Both the position numbers and the translations under genes were made by a program. Below, piece after piece: positions 1 through 6,546 of a stretch of DNA of 8,370 nt. The notes beneath the pieces are model-generated. The model saw only the letters and a program-made list of their open reading frames with translations. It was not told the DNA's origin and did no database searches. The number at the start of each line of letters is the position of its first letter. Position 1 is the stretch's first letter. Source of the DNA: DASWIG01 sp036397835. GTDB taxonomy: Bacteria > Acidobacteriota > Thermoanaerobaculia > Multivoradales > J023. The DNA lies in assembly GCA_036397835.1 (NCBI GenBank), contig DASWIG010000620.1:1-8370 (forward strand), given 5' to 3'.

Positions 1-1
1 C

Positions 2-55
2 TTGCGCCGAATCCTGGAGGACCTTGGTCTCACCGATCGCCTATCGTTCGAGTAG
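2..55 (+). CDS. C-terminal end of an unidentified upstream gene (partial)
   Basis: An open frame enters from the left edge and stops at TAG (53-55). It encodes 17 residues, LRRILEDLGLTDRLSFE, which read like the amphipathic end of a soluble protein. The stop lies 23 bp before the antiporter start on the same strand, so the two may be cotranscribed. The family cannot be named from this little sequence. The codon third positions are less GC-rich than in the neighbouring genes, so it could be chance. Confidence 0.35.
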   Translation: MRRILEDLGLTDRLSFE

Positions 56-60
56 CGCTC

Positions 61-65
61 AAGGA
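61..65 (+). promoter_or_regulatory. Possible ribosome binding site of the antiporter
   Basis: AAGGA lies 13 bases before the GTG at 79. The spacing is longer than ideal, but it is the best purine-rich match near the start. The antiporter frame stays open to the left edge of the window but has no ATG, GTG or TTG codon before 79. This supports GTG 79 as the first usable start in the window. Confidence 0.35.
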
Positions 66-78
66 TATCGTACGCGGC

Positions 79-2124
79 GTGCTCCCGACGACCTTGCTCG
101 CCGCCGCCGCGCCGCCCTTCCTGAGCGAGCTCGCGGCCTTGCTCCTCGCCGCCGCCGGCATCGCCTACCTTTGCCACCGCCTCGGCCTGGTGCCGATCGT
201 CGGCTTCCTCGCCGCCGGCGTGGTGATCGGCCCCAACGCCCTCGGGCTGGTCGCGAGCCCGGAGCTGATCGACCAGGCGGCCGAGGTCGGCGTGATCCTG
301 CTGCTGTTCATGATCGGCATCGAGTTCAGCCTCGAGAAGCTGGCGCGGATCAAGAAGCTGATCTTCCTCGGCGGCGGCCTCCAGGTGACGCTGGCGACGG
401 CGGCGACGGCGGGGCTGCTGGCGCTCTTCGGCGTCGGCTGGCGAGTCGGCGTCTTCACCGGCTTCCTGGTCGCCCTGAGCTCGACCGCGATCGTGCTGAA
501 GCTGCTCGGCGACCGCGGCGAGACCAACGCCGAGCACGGCCAGGTGGCGCTCGGGCTGCTGATCTTCCAGGACCTCGGCGTGATCGTGATGGTGCTCCTG
601 GTCCCGGCGCTCGCGGGCGCCGGCGGCGGCTCGCCGTGGGAGGTCGCGGCGGCCCTGGGGAAGGCCGCGGCGCTGATCGCGCTCATCCTCACCTTCGCCC
701 GCAAGCTGATGCCGCCGGTGCTCGAGCGGGTGGCCCGCACCTGCTCGCCGGAGATCTTCCTGCTCAGCGTGGTGGCGATCTGCTTCGGCACCGCCTACCT
801 CACCAGCATGGCGGGGGTGAGCGTGTCGCTGGGCGCCTTCCTGGCCGGGCTGATGGTGAGCGAGAGCGAGTTCAGCCACTATGCCTTCACCGAGATCGTG
901 CCCCTGAGCACGCTTTTCTCCGCCACCTTCTTCGTGTCGGTGGGCATGCTCCTCGACCTCGGTTTCCTGGTGAGCCACCTGCCGCTGGTGCTGGCGACCC
1001 TGGCCGTAGTCCTCGTGCTCAAGGCGGTGACCACCGGCCTGGCGGCGCTCGCCCTGGGACGCTCGCTGCCGGCGGTGGTCACGTCGGCGCTGGTGCTCGC
1101 CCAGGTCGGCGAGTTCTCCTTCGTGCTCGAGCGGGCCGGCCGCGAGAGCGGCCTCCATCCCGCGGGCATGGACCAGGTCGGATCCCAGACGTTCATCGCC
1201 GCCACCGTCGTCCTCATGGTGCTGACGCCGCTGCTGATGAACGCCGGCCACGCCCTGGCGCGGCGGCTGGCGCGGCCGGCGGCGACGTCCGCGGCCGTCG
1301 AGCCGGCGGCGGACGCCTCACGCGCCGGGCACGTGATCGTGGCCGGCTACGGCCACGCGGCGCGGCGCCTGGTCCGCGCCCTGGCCGCCGCGGACGTCCC
1401 CTACGTGATCACGACGCTGAGCCCCGACGGCGCGGCGGAGGCCGAGGCCGAAGGGCGTCCGGTGATCCGCGCCGACGCCAGCCGGCTGTCGACGCTGCTC
1501 GGCGCCGGGCTCGAGCGGGCCCGGCTGCTGGTCGTCCCCGACGACGAGCCGGCGACGGCTCACCGCATCACGGCGGTGGCGCGCGCCGCCCGTCCCGAGC
1601 TGCCGATCGTGGTCCGCGCGCGGCTGGCCGCGGCGGCGCCGGAGCTCGTGGCGGCGGGGGCCAGCGAGGTGGTGAGCGAGGAGCTCGAGAGCTCGCTGCG
1701 TCTGGCCGAACGGACGCTGCGGCTCAGCGGCGTCACGGCGCCGGAGGTCGACGCGCGCACGTCCGCCCTGCGCTCCGAGAGCGTGACCGGAGAGGCGACG
1801 CCCTCGCTGTGGCGCCGCGGCCGGTCCGTGGCCCTCGACCAGGTCGTGGAGCTGGCGGCGGGCGTCGGCGCGGCGCGCTGCGCCCACGCCGGCACGGTCC
1901 GCGCCGTGCGGCCGAGCGCGCCCGGCTGCGAGGAATGCCTGCGCGACGGCCACCGCTGGGTCCACCTGCGGATCTGCATGACCTGCGGCCACGTGGGCTG
2001 CTGCGACGACTCGGCGGGCAAGCACGCGACGGCCCACTTCCGCGCGACGGGGCACCCGATCGTCCGCTCGCTGGAGCCCGGTGAGACCTGGGGCTGGTGC
2101 TACGTGGACCAGGTCGAGCTCTGA
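79..2124 (+). CDS. CPA2/Kef-type cation:proton antiporter with RCK domain and C-terminal UBP-type zinc finger
   Basis: This inner-membrane exchanger of the monovalent cation:proton antiporter-2 family (681 aa, GTG start) probably swaps K+ or Na+ for H+. Residues 15-395 are a hydrophobic multi-helix Na+/H+ exchanger domain. It includes the family segments ALSSTAIVLK (132-141) and LIFQDLGVIV (161-170), whose Gln-Asp pair (164-165) is the Kef-type ion-site motif. A second conserved stretch is AQVGEFSFVL (341-350). Residues 417-550 resemble an RCK/TrkA-N ligand-gating domain, starting VIVAGYGHAARR. The third glycine of the usual GxGxxG is Ala, and the acidic residue expected at the end of the second strand is missing (ITTLSPD, 444-450). 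Residues 600-681 form a UBP-type zinc finger: C601, H603, C617, C620, C633, C636, C641, H649, H653 and H659, with W627 and the closing WGWCY. Kef proteins normally end after the RCK domain, so the zinc finger is an addition. The transported ion is not determinable here. Confidence 0.9.
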   Translation: MLPTTLLAAAAPPFLSELAALLLAAAGIAYLCHRLGLVPIVGFLAAGVVIGPNALGLVASPELIDQAAEVGVILLLFMIGIEFSLEKLARIKKLIFLGGGLQVTLATAATAGLLALFGVGWRVGVFTGFLVALSSTAIVLKLLGDRGETNAEHGQVALGLLIFQDLGVIVMVLLVPALAGAGGGSPWEVAAALGKAAALIALILTFARKLMPPVLERVARTCSPEIFLLSVVAICFGTAYLTSMAGVSVSLGAFLAGLMVSESEFSHYAFTEIVPLSTLFSATFFVSVGMLLDLGFLVSHLPLVLATLAVVLVLKAVTTGLAALALGRSLPAVVTSALVLAQVGEFSFVLERAGRESGLHPAGMDQVGSQTFIAATVVLMVLTPLLMNAGHALARRLARPAATSAAVEPAADASRAGHVIVAGYGHAARRLVRALAAADVPYVITTLSPDGAAEAEAEGRPVIRADASRLSTLLGAGLERARLLVVPDDEPATAHRITAVARAARPELPIVVRARLAAAAPELVAAGASEVVSEELESSLRLAERTLRLSGVTAPEVDARTSALRSESVTGEATPSLWRRGRSVALDQVVELAAGVGAARCAHAGTVRAVRPSAPGCEECLRDGHRWVHLRICMTCGHVGCCDDSAGKHATAHFRATGHPIVRSLEPGETWGWCYVDQVEL

Positions 2125-2142
2125 GCGAGAGCGTCAGCTCGA
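2114..2142. terminator. Inverted repeat over two convergent stop codons, possible bidirectional terminator
   Basis: TCGAGCT (2114-2120) and AGCTCGA (2136-2142) form a perfect 7-bp inverted repeat with a 15-nt loop. It spans the end of the antiporter and the end of the sigma factor gene. Because it is symmetric it could act in both directions. There is no T-tract on either side, so it is not a canonical intrinsic terminator. Confidence 0.3.
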
Positions 2143-2721
2143 GCTGAGCCGGCGGTGGAGCCAGGTGCGGGCGATCCGCCAGTCGCGCTCGACGGTCTTG
2201 ATCGAGACCTCGAGCACCTCGGCCGCCTCCGGGTTGCTGAGACCGCCGAAGTAGCGCAGCTCCACGAGCTGCGCCTGGCGCGGCTCGATCTGGGCCAGCA
2301 GCTCCAGGGCCTCGTGGACGGCGAGGACGTCGGCGTCCACCACGACGGGGGTCTCCGGAGCGTCGTCGAGCGAGACCTTGCGGCCCGCGCCGATGCGCTT
2401 GTCGGCGCGCTGGCGCCGCGCGTGGTCGACCAGCACGCGGCGCATGGCGCGCGCCGCCACGGTGAAGAAATGGGCGCGGTCCTGGAGGTCGAGGGCCACG
2501 CCGCCGCTGAGCCTCAAGTACGCCTCGTGGACCAGCGCCGTGGCCTGCAGCGTATGGTCGCGGCGCTCCTTGCGCAGGTAGCTGGCGGCCAGCCGGCGAA
2601 GCTCGTCGTAGACCAGGGGCAGCAGGTCTTCGAACGCCTCGGAGTCGCCCCGGCGCCAGCTCTTGAGGAGCTGCGTGACCTCGCCGCTGCACTCTTCGGC
2701 GCTGTTGTCGTGGGCTGCCAT
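2134..2721 (-). CDS. ECF-type RNA polymerase sigma factor (Sigma70_ECF / TIGR02999-like)
   Basis: This 195-residue alternative sigma factor directs RNA polymerase to a specific promoter set. Region 2 covers about residues 16-105. It includes the hallmark segments ATALVHEAYLRL (60-71) and RAHFFTVAARAMRRVLVDHA (82-101), the latter being the core-binding and -10-recognition part. Region 4 covers about 134-190, with a helix-turn-helix around LSNPEAAEVLEVSIKTVERD (161-180) for -35 recognition. These segments match the Sigma70_ECF group expanded in Acidobacteriota and Planctomycetota. ATG 2721 is preceded by GGGGGA about seven bases upstream. The gene ends 9 bp from the convergent antiporter and is divergent from the hybrid kinase. 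No anti-sigma factor or Ser/Thr kinase, the usual kinds of partner, is adjacent in the window. Target genes and inducing signal are unknown. Confidence 0.92.
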   Translation of the reverse strand: MAAHDNSAEECSGEVTQLLKSWRRGDSEAFEDLLPLVYDELRRLAASYLRKERRDHTLQATALVHEAYLRLSGGVALDLQDRAHFFTVAARAMRRVLVDHARRQRADKRIGAGRKVSLDDAPETPVVVDADVLAVHEALELLAQIEPRQAQLVELRYFGGLSNPEAAEVLEVSIKTVERDWRIARTWLHRRLSSS

Positions 2722-2725
2722 GATC

Positions 2726-2740
2726 CGTCCCCCGGGGACG
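2726..2740. repeat. Perfect 15-nt palindrome overlapping the sigma factor ribosome binding region
   Basis: CGTCCCC and GGGGACG flank a single central base, four bases upstream of the sigma factor ATG. In the sigma factor mRNA this would fold into a short hairpin containing the GGGGGA Shine-Dalgarno-like run. It could limit translation or serve as an operator. The role is inferred. Confidence 0.4.
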
Positions 2741-2759
2741 CCGCCAGGCTCCGGCGTCC
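2736..2759. repeat. 8-bp inverted repeat in the sigma factor leader
   Basis: GGACGCCG (2736-2743) pairs with CGGCGTCC (2752-2759) around an 8-nt loop. It shares bases 2736-2740 with the RBS-proximal palindrome, so the two hairpins cannot form together. That arrangement could act as a translational switch, but GC-rich DNA makes such structures by chance. Confidence 0.35.
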
Positions 2760-2860
2760 GGCGTCGGAATCATCATGCCACAATTCCGGATGGGCGCGTG
2801 CCAGGATCCTCCGGCTTGCGCCGGCAGTGAGAGGACGCTTCCGGAGCGGACGGCCTGGTG

Positions 2861-2866
2861 TATGAT
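2861..2866 (+). promoter_or_regulatory. Candidate -10 element for the hybrid kinase
   Basis: TATGAT matches the sigma-70 -10 consensus at five of six positions and lies about 60 bp before the kinase ATG. The -35 candidates at 16-17 bp spacing (TTCCGG or CTTCCG) are poor. It stands out as an AT-rich hexamer in very GC-rich surroundings. Confidence 0.3.
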
Positions 2867-2910
2867 GGCCGCCTGCCGGCACGCGCGTCCGTGGACGGAT
2901 GCTCCGGCTC

Positions 2911-2920
2911 AGGGTGAGGG
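2911..2920 (+). promoter_or_regulatory. Ribosome binding site of the hybrid kinase
   Basis: AGGGTGAGGG ends six bases before ATG 2927. It supports this start, which also gives a complete signal peptide. Confidence 0.55.
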
Positions 2921-2926
2921 TCGAGG

Positions 2927-5900
2927 ATGGTCGAACGGTTCTCATTTCCCGTTGGTCGTCGTGAGCTGCGGGCCTGCGCCGTGCGGCTCGCCTTGTCGGG
3001 GCTGGTCGCCGGCGTGGGGACGGCGGGAGCCCAGGACTTCCACGTTCGCCACTACACCCTCGACGACGGCCTGCCCAGCACCCAGATCCAGGACGTCGCT
3101 CAGGACGAGCTCGGGCGCATGTGGTTCGCCACCCGCTCGGGCGTCGCGGCTTACGACGGCAGCGAGTGGTCGGTCTACAACCTCGCCCACGGCCTGACCT
3201 GGGCCGACACGTTCGCGCTGCGCTGGGACGGCGCGGGCGTCCTGTGGTCGATCGGCTCGGTCCAGCCCTTCAAGGTCTTCTCTTTCGAGCAGGGCCGCTG
3301 GCGAGCGTTCCCCGAGCCGTCGACGCTTCCGGGCTCGCAGATCACCGCCTTCGCCGTGCTCGGAGAAGGCGCGGGGCGGACCCTGGCCGTCGGCACGGAC
3401 CGCGGTCTGCTGCTGAGCCGCGGCGGGGAGTGGCGGCGCGTGACGCGCGCCGACGGCCTGCCCGCCGACGAGGTCACGGCGCTCGCGGTCCACCGCGGCC
3501 GCCTCGTGGCGGCGACGCCGGCGGGGCTCGCCGAGGTGCGCGCCGGCCGGCCCGGCGCGGCTCCCGATCTCGACCCGGCTCCTTTTCAGAGCGTTCCCGA
3601 GGCCCGGCGCCGGGTGACCGGCCTGGTCGCGGAAGCGCCGGCGCCGCCCGCGAGCTCGCGGCTGTGGATCCTCGGGGAGGACTGGATCGCCGTTCTCGAG
3701 GACGAGCGCTTCGTCCTCCTCGAGGAGGATCTGCCGCCGGCGCCGGCGCCGGCGCGCTGGCTGGCCGTGGCCGACCGCCGCGGCGGGCTCTTCCTCGGCC
3801 ACGGCGGCGCCTTCTACCACTTCCACCCGCTCGGCGGCCTCGGCGTCTGGGACACGCGGCTGCTGCCGCTCGGACGCGACGACGGCCTCGCCGCCGACGG
3901 CGTGAGCGCCCTCTTCCTCGACCGCGAGGACGACCTCTGGGTGGGCAGCCGCCGCGGGCTCGCCAAGATCCCCAATCGCCGCTTCGTGACCTACAACCGG
4001 CGCCACGGGCTGCTCGACGACGAGGTGACGGCGGTGCTCGAGCGCCGCGACGGCGTCGTCCTCGCCCATCCCCGCGGCATTTCGCGGGTGAGCGCCGCCG
4101 GCGTGGCGACTCTCGACCTGACGCGCCGGCGCCCCGACCTCGTCCGGCGCAACGTCCGCGTCCGCGACCTGGCCGCCGACCGCGACGGCAACCTGTGGCT
4201 GCCCGTCGACTCCGCCGGCCTCGCCCGGGTCGACGCGGCGGGCCAGGTCGCCTGGCTGGGGGAGGGCGAGGGCCTGCGGGGCGCGGCGTCGTCGGTCCTC
4301 GTCGAGCCCGCGAGCGGCCGGCTCTGGGTGGGGACGACGGACGGGCTCTACGCGCGGCGCCGGGACGGGCGCTTCGAGCGGACTTCGGCCGCGCCGCCGC
4401 GCCTCCACGTCCGCCGGATCTTCTCCGGCCCCGCGGGCGACCTGCTGCTGGCCACCTCCTCCGGTCTCCATCGCTACTCCGCCGCCGGCTGGCGCGCCGC
4501 GAGGTGCGTCGGCGGCGGCGCCTGCGACAGCGTCTTCGCGGTGCTGGAGACGGCGGACGGTTTCTGGGTGGGCACCGCGGCGGGCCTCTACCGCACCGCG
4601 GGCGAGGGCCTGGCGCGCGAGAGGGCGCCGGCGATCGAGCGCCCCGTCTACTTCATCGTGCGCGACGCGCAGGGGCGCGCCTGGTTCGGCATCGACAACG
4701 GCGTGCTGCGCTGGGACGGCGAGGCGCTCGAGCACTTCACCGTCAAGGACGGCCTCGCCGGCCGCGAGACCAACCGCGCCGCCGGCCTCGTGGACGCGCG
4801 GGGCCGGGTGTGGATCGGCACCGAGGGCGGCGCGACGGTCCACGTCGAGACGCGGCCGGGGCCGCCGCGGGCGCCGGCGGTGGTGACGCTGACCGGTCTC
4901 GAGGCCGGCGGCGAACGCCTGGCGCTCGACGAGCCGCAACGCCTCGGCTATCGCGCCAACGACGTCGTCTTCCGCTATCGTGCGGTGTCGTTCGTCGACG
5001 AGGATAGCGTGCGGGTGAGCTGGCGGCTGGAAGGGTTCGACGCCGATTGGCTGCCGCCGCAGGCGAGCGCCAACCGCGAGATCCGCTACACCAACCTGGC
5101 GCCCGGCACCTACCGCCTCCATCTGCGGGTGATGAACGCCGAAGGCGCGTGGAGCGAGGAGGTGACCTCGGCGGCCCTCGCGGTGGCCCGACCCTACTGG
5201 CAGCAGCCGTGGTTCTTCCTCGTGGCGGCGGCGGTGGCCGGCGCGGCGCTCCTCCTGTTCCAGCGCCACCTGGCGCAGAAGCGCTATGCGCGGCGCCTCG
5301 AGATCGAGGTCGAGGAGCGGATGGAGCAGCTTCGCAAGGTCGAGGGCGAGCTGGCCAAGAGCCAGCGGCTCGAGGCCCTGGGGCTCCTGGCGGGCGGCAT
5401 CGCACACGACTTCAACAACTTTCTCACCGTGCTCCTGGGCAACCTCTCGCTGCTCTCGATCGCCGGCCGCAGCGAGGCCCAGCGCGCCGAGGACCTCGAC
5501 GACGCCCGCGGCGCCGTGCTGCGCGCCAGCAAGCTCACCCAGCAGCTCCTGACCTTCTCGCGCGGCGGCGCGCCGGTGCGCCGGGCGGCGGCGATCACCG
5601 AGGTGATCGCCGACTCGGCCTCGTTCGTGCTGAGCGGCTCGAAGGTCAAGTGCGAGCTCGCCCTGCCGCCCGACCTGCGGGTGGTCGAGATCGACGCCGA
5701 CCAGATCCACCAGCTTCTCAACAACCTGCTGATCAACGCCATCCAGGCGATGCCCGGCGGCGGCACGGTGCGCATCGCCGCCCGCAACGTCGACCGCGCG
5801 CCGGCGCCGCTGCCCGCCGGCCGCTACGTCGCCATCGCCGTCGCCGACCAGGGACCCGGCATCCCGGAAGAGCTCCAGGAGCGCATCTTCGATCCCTACT

Positions 5901-6502
5901 TCACGACCAAGAGAGACGGCAAGGGCATCGGCCTCGCCTCGGCCTACTCCATCGCCAAACGACACGACGGTCTGCTCACGGTGGACTCCAGGCCGGGCGA
6001 GGGGGCGACGTTCACCCTTTACCTGCCCGCGTCGTGGTCGCGGATCGTCGAGCCGGAGCCCTCGGGCGCCGTGCTCGCGCCGGGCGCCGGCCGCGCCCTC
6101 GTCATGGACGACGAGGAGCCCGTGCGCAAGGTCACCGGCGCCATGGCGGAGGACCTCGGCTACGAGGTGGACTACGCCGCCGACGGCGACGAGGCGGTGG
6201 CCAGGTACCGGCGGGCGATGGACGAGCGCCGGCCGTTCGACGTGGTGATCATGGACCTCACCATTCCCGGCGGCATGGGCGGCCAGGAGACGATCCGGCA
6301 GCTTCTCGATCTCGATCCCGAGGTGCGTGCGATCGTGATGAGCGGCTATTCCAACGATCCGGTGCTGGCGAACCACCGCGACTACGGCTTCCAGGGCCGG
6401 TTAAGCAAGCCCTTTCGCGTCACCGACCTGACCCGGGTGCTCGCGCGCCTCGGCCACGCCGCGAGCGCCATGACCTCGGCGCCCCTGGTCGATTCGCGAT
6501 AG
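2927..6502 (+). CDS. Hybrid two-component sensor: periplasmic double propeller, Y_Y_Y, histidine kinase, receiver
   Basis: This 1191-residue membrane sensor resembles the hybrid two-component systems that detect extracellular ligands. Residues 1-35 are a signal peptide with likely cleavage after AGA (33-35). Residues 40-640 contain about 14 Reg_prop-type blades with recurring DGL...LWVG...GL patterns (for example 319-345, 449-474 and 609-635), fitting two seven-bladed propellers. A Y_Y_Y domain follows (about 675-745), then one membrane helix (about 762-778) and a coiled coil (about 785-815). The kinase core has the phosphorylatable H827 in GGIAHDFNN, N-box N937, D974 in ADQGPGIP and the glycine-rich GKGIGLASA (998-1006). 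The C-terminal receiver (about 1056-1176) has D1061/D1062, phosphoacceptor D1110, S1139 and K1161, all intact. Unlike the Bacteroides HTCS proteins there is no AraC-type DNA-binding domain at the end, so output must pass to another protein. The gene is divergent from the ECF sigma factor gene. The ligand is unknown. Confidence 0.92.
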   Translation: MVERFSFPVGRRELRACAVRLALSGLVAGVGTAGAQDFHVRHYTLDDGLPSTQIQDVAQDELGRMWFATRSGVAAYDGSEWSVYNLAHGLTWADTFALRWDGAGVLWSIGSVQPFKVFSFEQGRWRAFPEPSTLPGSQITAFAVLGEGAGRTLAVGTDRGLLLSRGGEWRRVTRADGLPADEVTALAVHRGRLVAATPAGLAEVRAGRPGAAPDLDPAPFQSVPEARRRVTGLVAEAPAPPASSRLWILGEDWIAVLEDERFVLLEEDLPPAPAPARWLAVADRRGGLFLGHGGAFYHFHPLGGLGVWDTRLLPLGRDDGLAADGVSALFLDREDDLWVGSRRGLAKIPNRRFVTYNRRHGLLDDEVTAVLERRDGVVLAHPRGISRVSAAGVATLDLTRRRPDLVRRNVRVRDLAADRDGNLWLPVDSAGLARVDAAGQVAWLGEGEGLRGAASSVLVEPASGRLWVGTTDGLYARRRDGRFERTSAAPPRLHVRRIFSGPAGDLLLATSSGLHRYSAAGWRAARCVGGGACDSVFAVLETADGFWVGTAAGLYRTAGEGLARERAPAIERPVYFIVRDAQGRAWFGIDNGVLRWDGEALEHFTVKDGLAGRETNRAAGLVDARGRVWIGTEGGATVHVETRPGPPRAPAVVTLTGLEAGGERLALDEPQRLGYRANDVVFRYRAVSFVDEDSVRVSWRLEGFDADWLPPQASANREIRYTNLAPGTYRLHLRVMNAEGAWSEEVTSAALAVARPYWQQPWFFLVAAAVAGAALLLFQRHLAQKRYARRLEIEVEERMEQLRKVEGELAKSQRLEALGLLAGGIAHDFNNFLTVLLGNLSLLSIAGRSEAQRAEDLDDARGAVLRASKLTQQLLTFSRGGAPVRRAAAITEVIADSASFVLSGSKVKCELALPPDLRVVEIDADQIHQLLNNLLINAIQAMPGGGTVRIAARNVDRAPAPLPAGRYVAIAVADQGPGIPEELQERIFDPYFTTKRDGKGIGLASAYSIAKRHDGLLTVDSRPGEGATFTLYLPASWSRIVEPEPSGAVLAPGAGRALVMDDEEPVRKVTGAMAEDLGYEVDYAADGDEAVARYRRAMDERRPFDVVIMDLTIPGGMGGQETIRQLLDLDPEVRAIVMSGYSNDPVLANHRDYGFQGRLSKPFRVTDLTRVLARLGHAASAMTSAPLVDSR

Positions 6503-6511
6503 ACTGGAGAG

Positions 6512-6523
6512 CGGTCCGGACCG
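6512..6523. repeat. Perfect 12-bp palindrome between the kinase and the small membrane protein gene
   Basis: CGGTCCGGACCG is its own reverse complement and lies 9 bp after the kinase stop and 23 bp before the next start. It could be an operator half-site pair or an mRNA processing or attenuation hairpin. No T-run follows, so full termination here is unlikely. Confidence 0.35.
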
Positions 6524-6532
6524 GTTCGCATC

Positions 6533-6538
6533 AAGGAG
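6533..6538 (+). promoter_or_regulatory. Ribosome binding site of the small membrane protein gene
   Basis: AAGGAG lies eight bases before GTG 6547, an ideal Shine-Dalgarno match. It fixes the start here, although the same frame remains open far upstream through the kinase gene. Confidence 0.7.
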
Positions 6539-6546
6539 AAGAAGAC

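Larger units (their letters stand above)
2722..2926. promoter_or_regulatory. Divergent intergenic region between sigma factor and hybrid kinase
   Basis: These 205 bp hold the start signals of both divergent genes. Visible content: two overlapping hairpins next to the sigma factor start, a TATGAT hexamer facing the kinase, and seven copies of the pentamer GGACG/CGTCC (at 2726, 2736, 2755, 2833, 2848, 2886 and 2893). Two pairs of these are arranged as short inverted repeats. No convincing promoter is visible for the sigma factor. No gene is supported here. Confidence 0.6.

Noticed and set aside
24..2084. Long open frame on the plus strand overlapping the antiporter
   Set aside because: Its product is Arg/Gly/Pro-rich low-complexity sequence. 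The antiporter frame carries clear membrane helices, the Kef motif and the zinc finger.
2797..2803. TGGCACG on the minus strand, resembling a sigma-54 -24 element
   Set aside because: No GC/TTGC-type -12 element occurs at the required spacing.
2155..2865. Plus-strand open frame opposite the ECF sigma factor
   Set aside because: It is antisense to a well-supported sigma factor gene and shows no domain of its own.
3732..3755. Short GGCGCC tandem run inside the kinase gene
   Set aside because: It encodes a Pro-Ala linker (about residues 270-277) between propeller blades and is ordinary low complexity for this GC content.
2942..6376. Very long stop-free frame on the minus strand, opposite the hybrid kinase
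   Set aside because: It mirrors the kinase gene, whose strong G/C third-position bias removes stops from the antisense frame. The translation is low-complexity (Arg, Ala, Gly, His rich) with no recognisable domain, whereas the plus frame has complete kinase and receiver motifs.
5047..6546. Upstream in-frame extension of the small membrane protein gene
   Set aside because: The extension lies inside the kinase gene in another frame and encodes Arg-rich low-complexity sequence. AAGGAG at 6533-6538 and GTG 6547 mark the real start.
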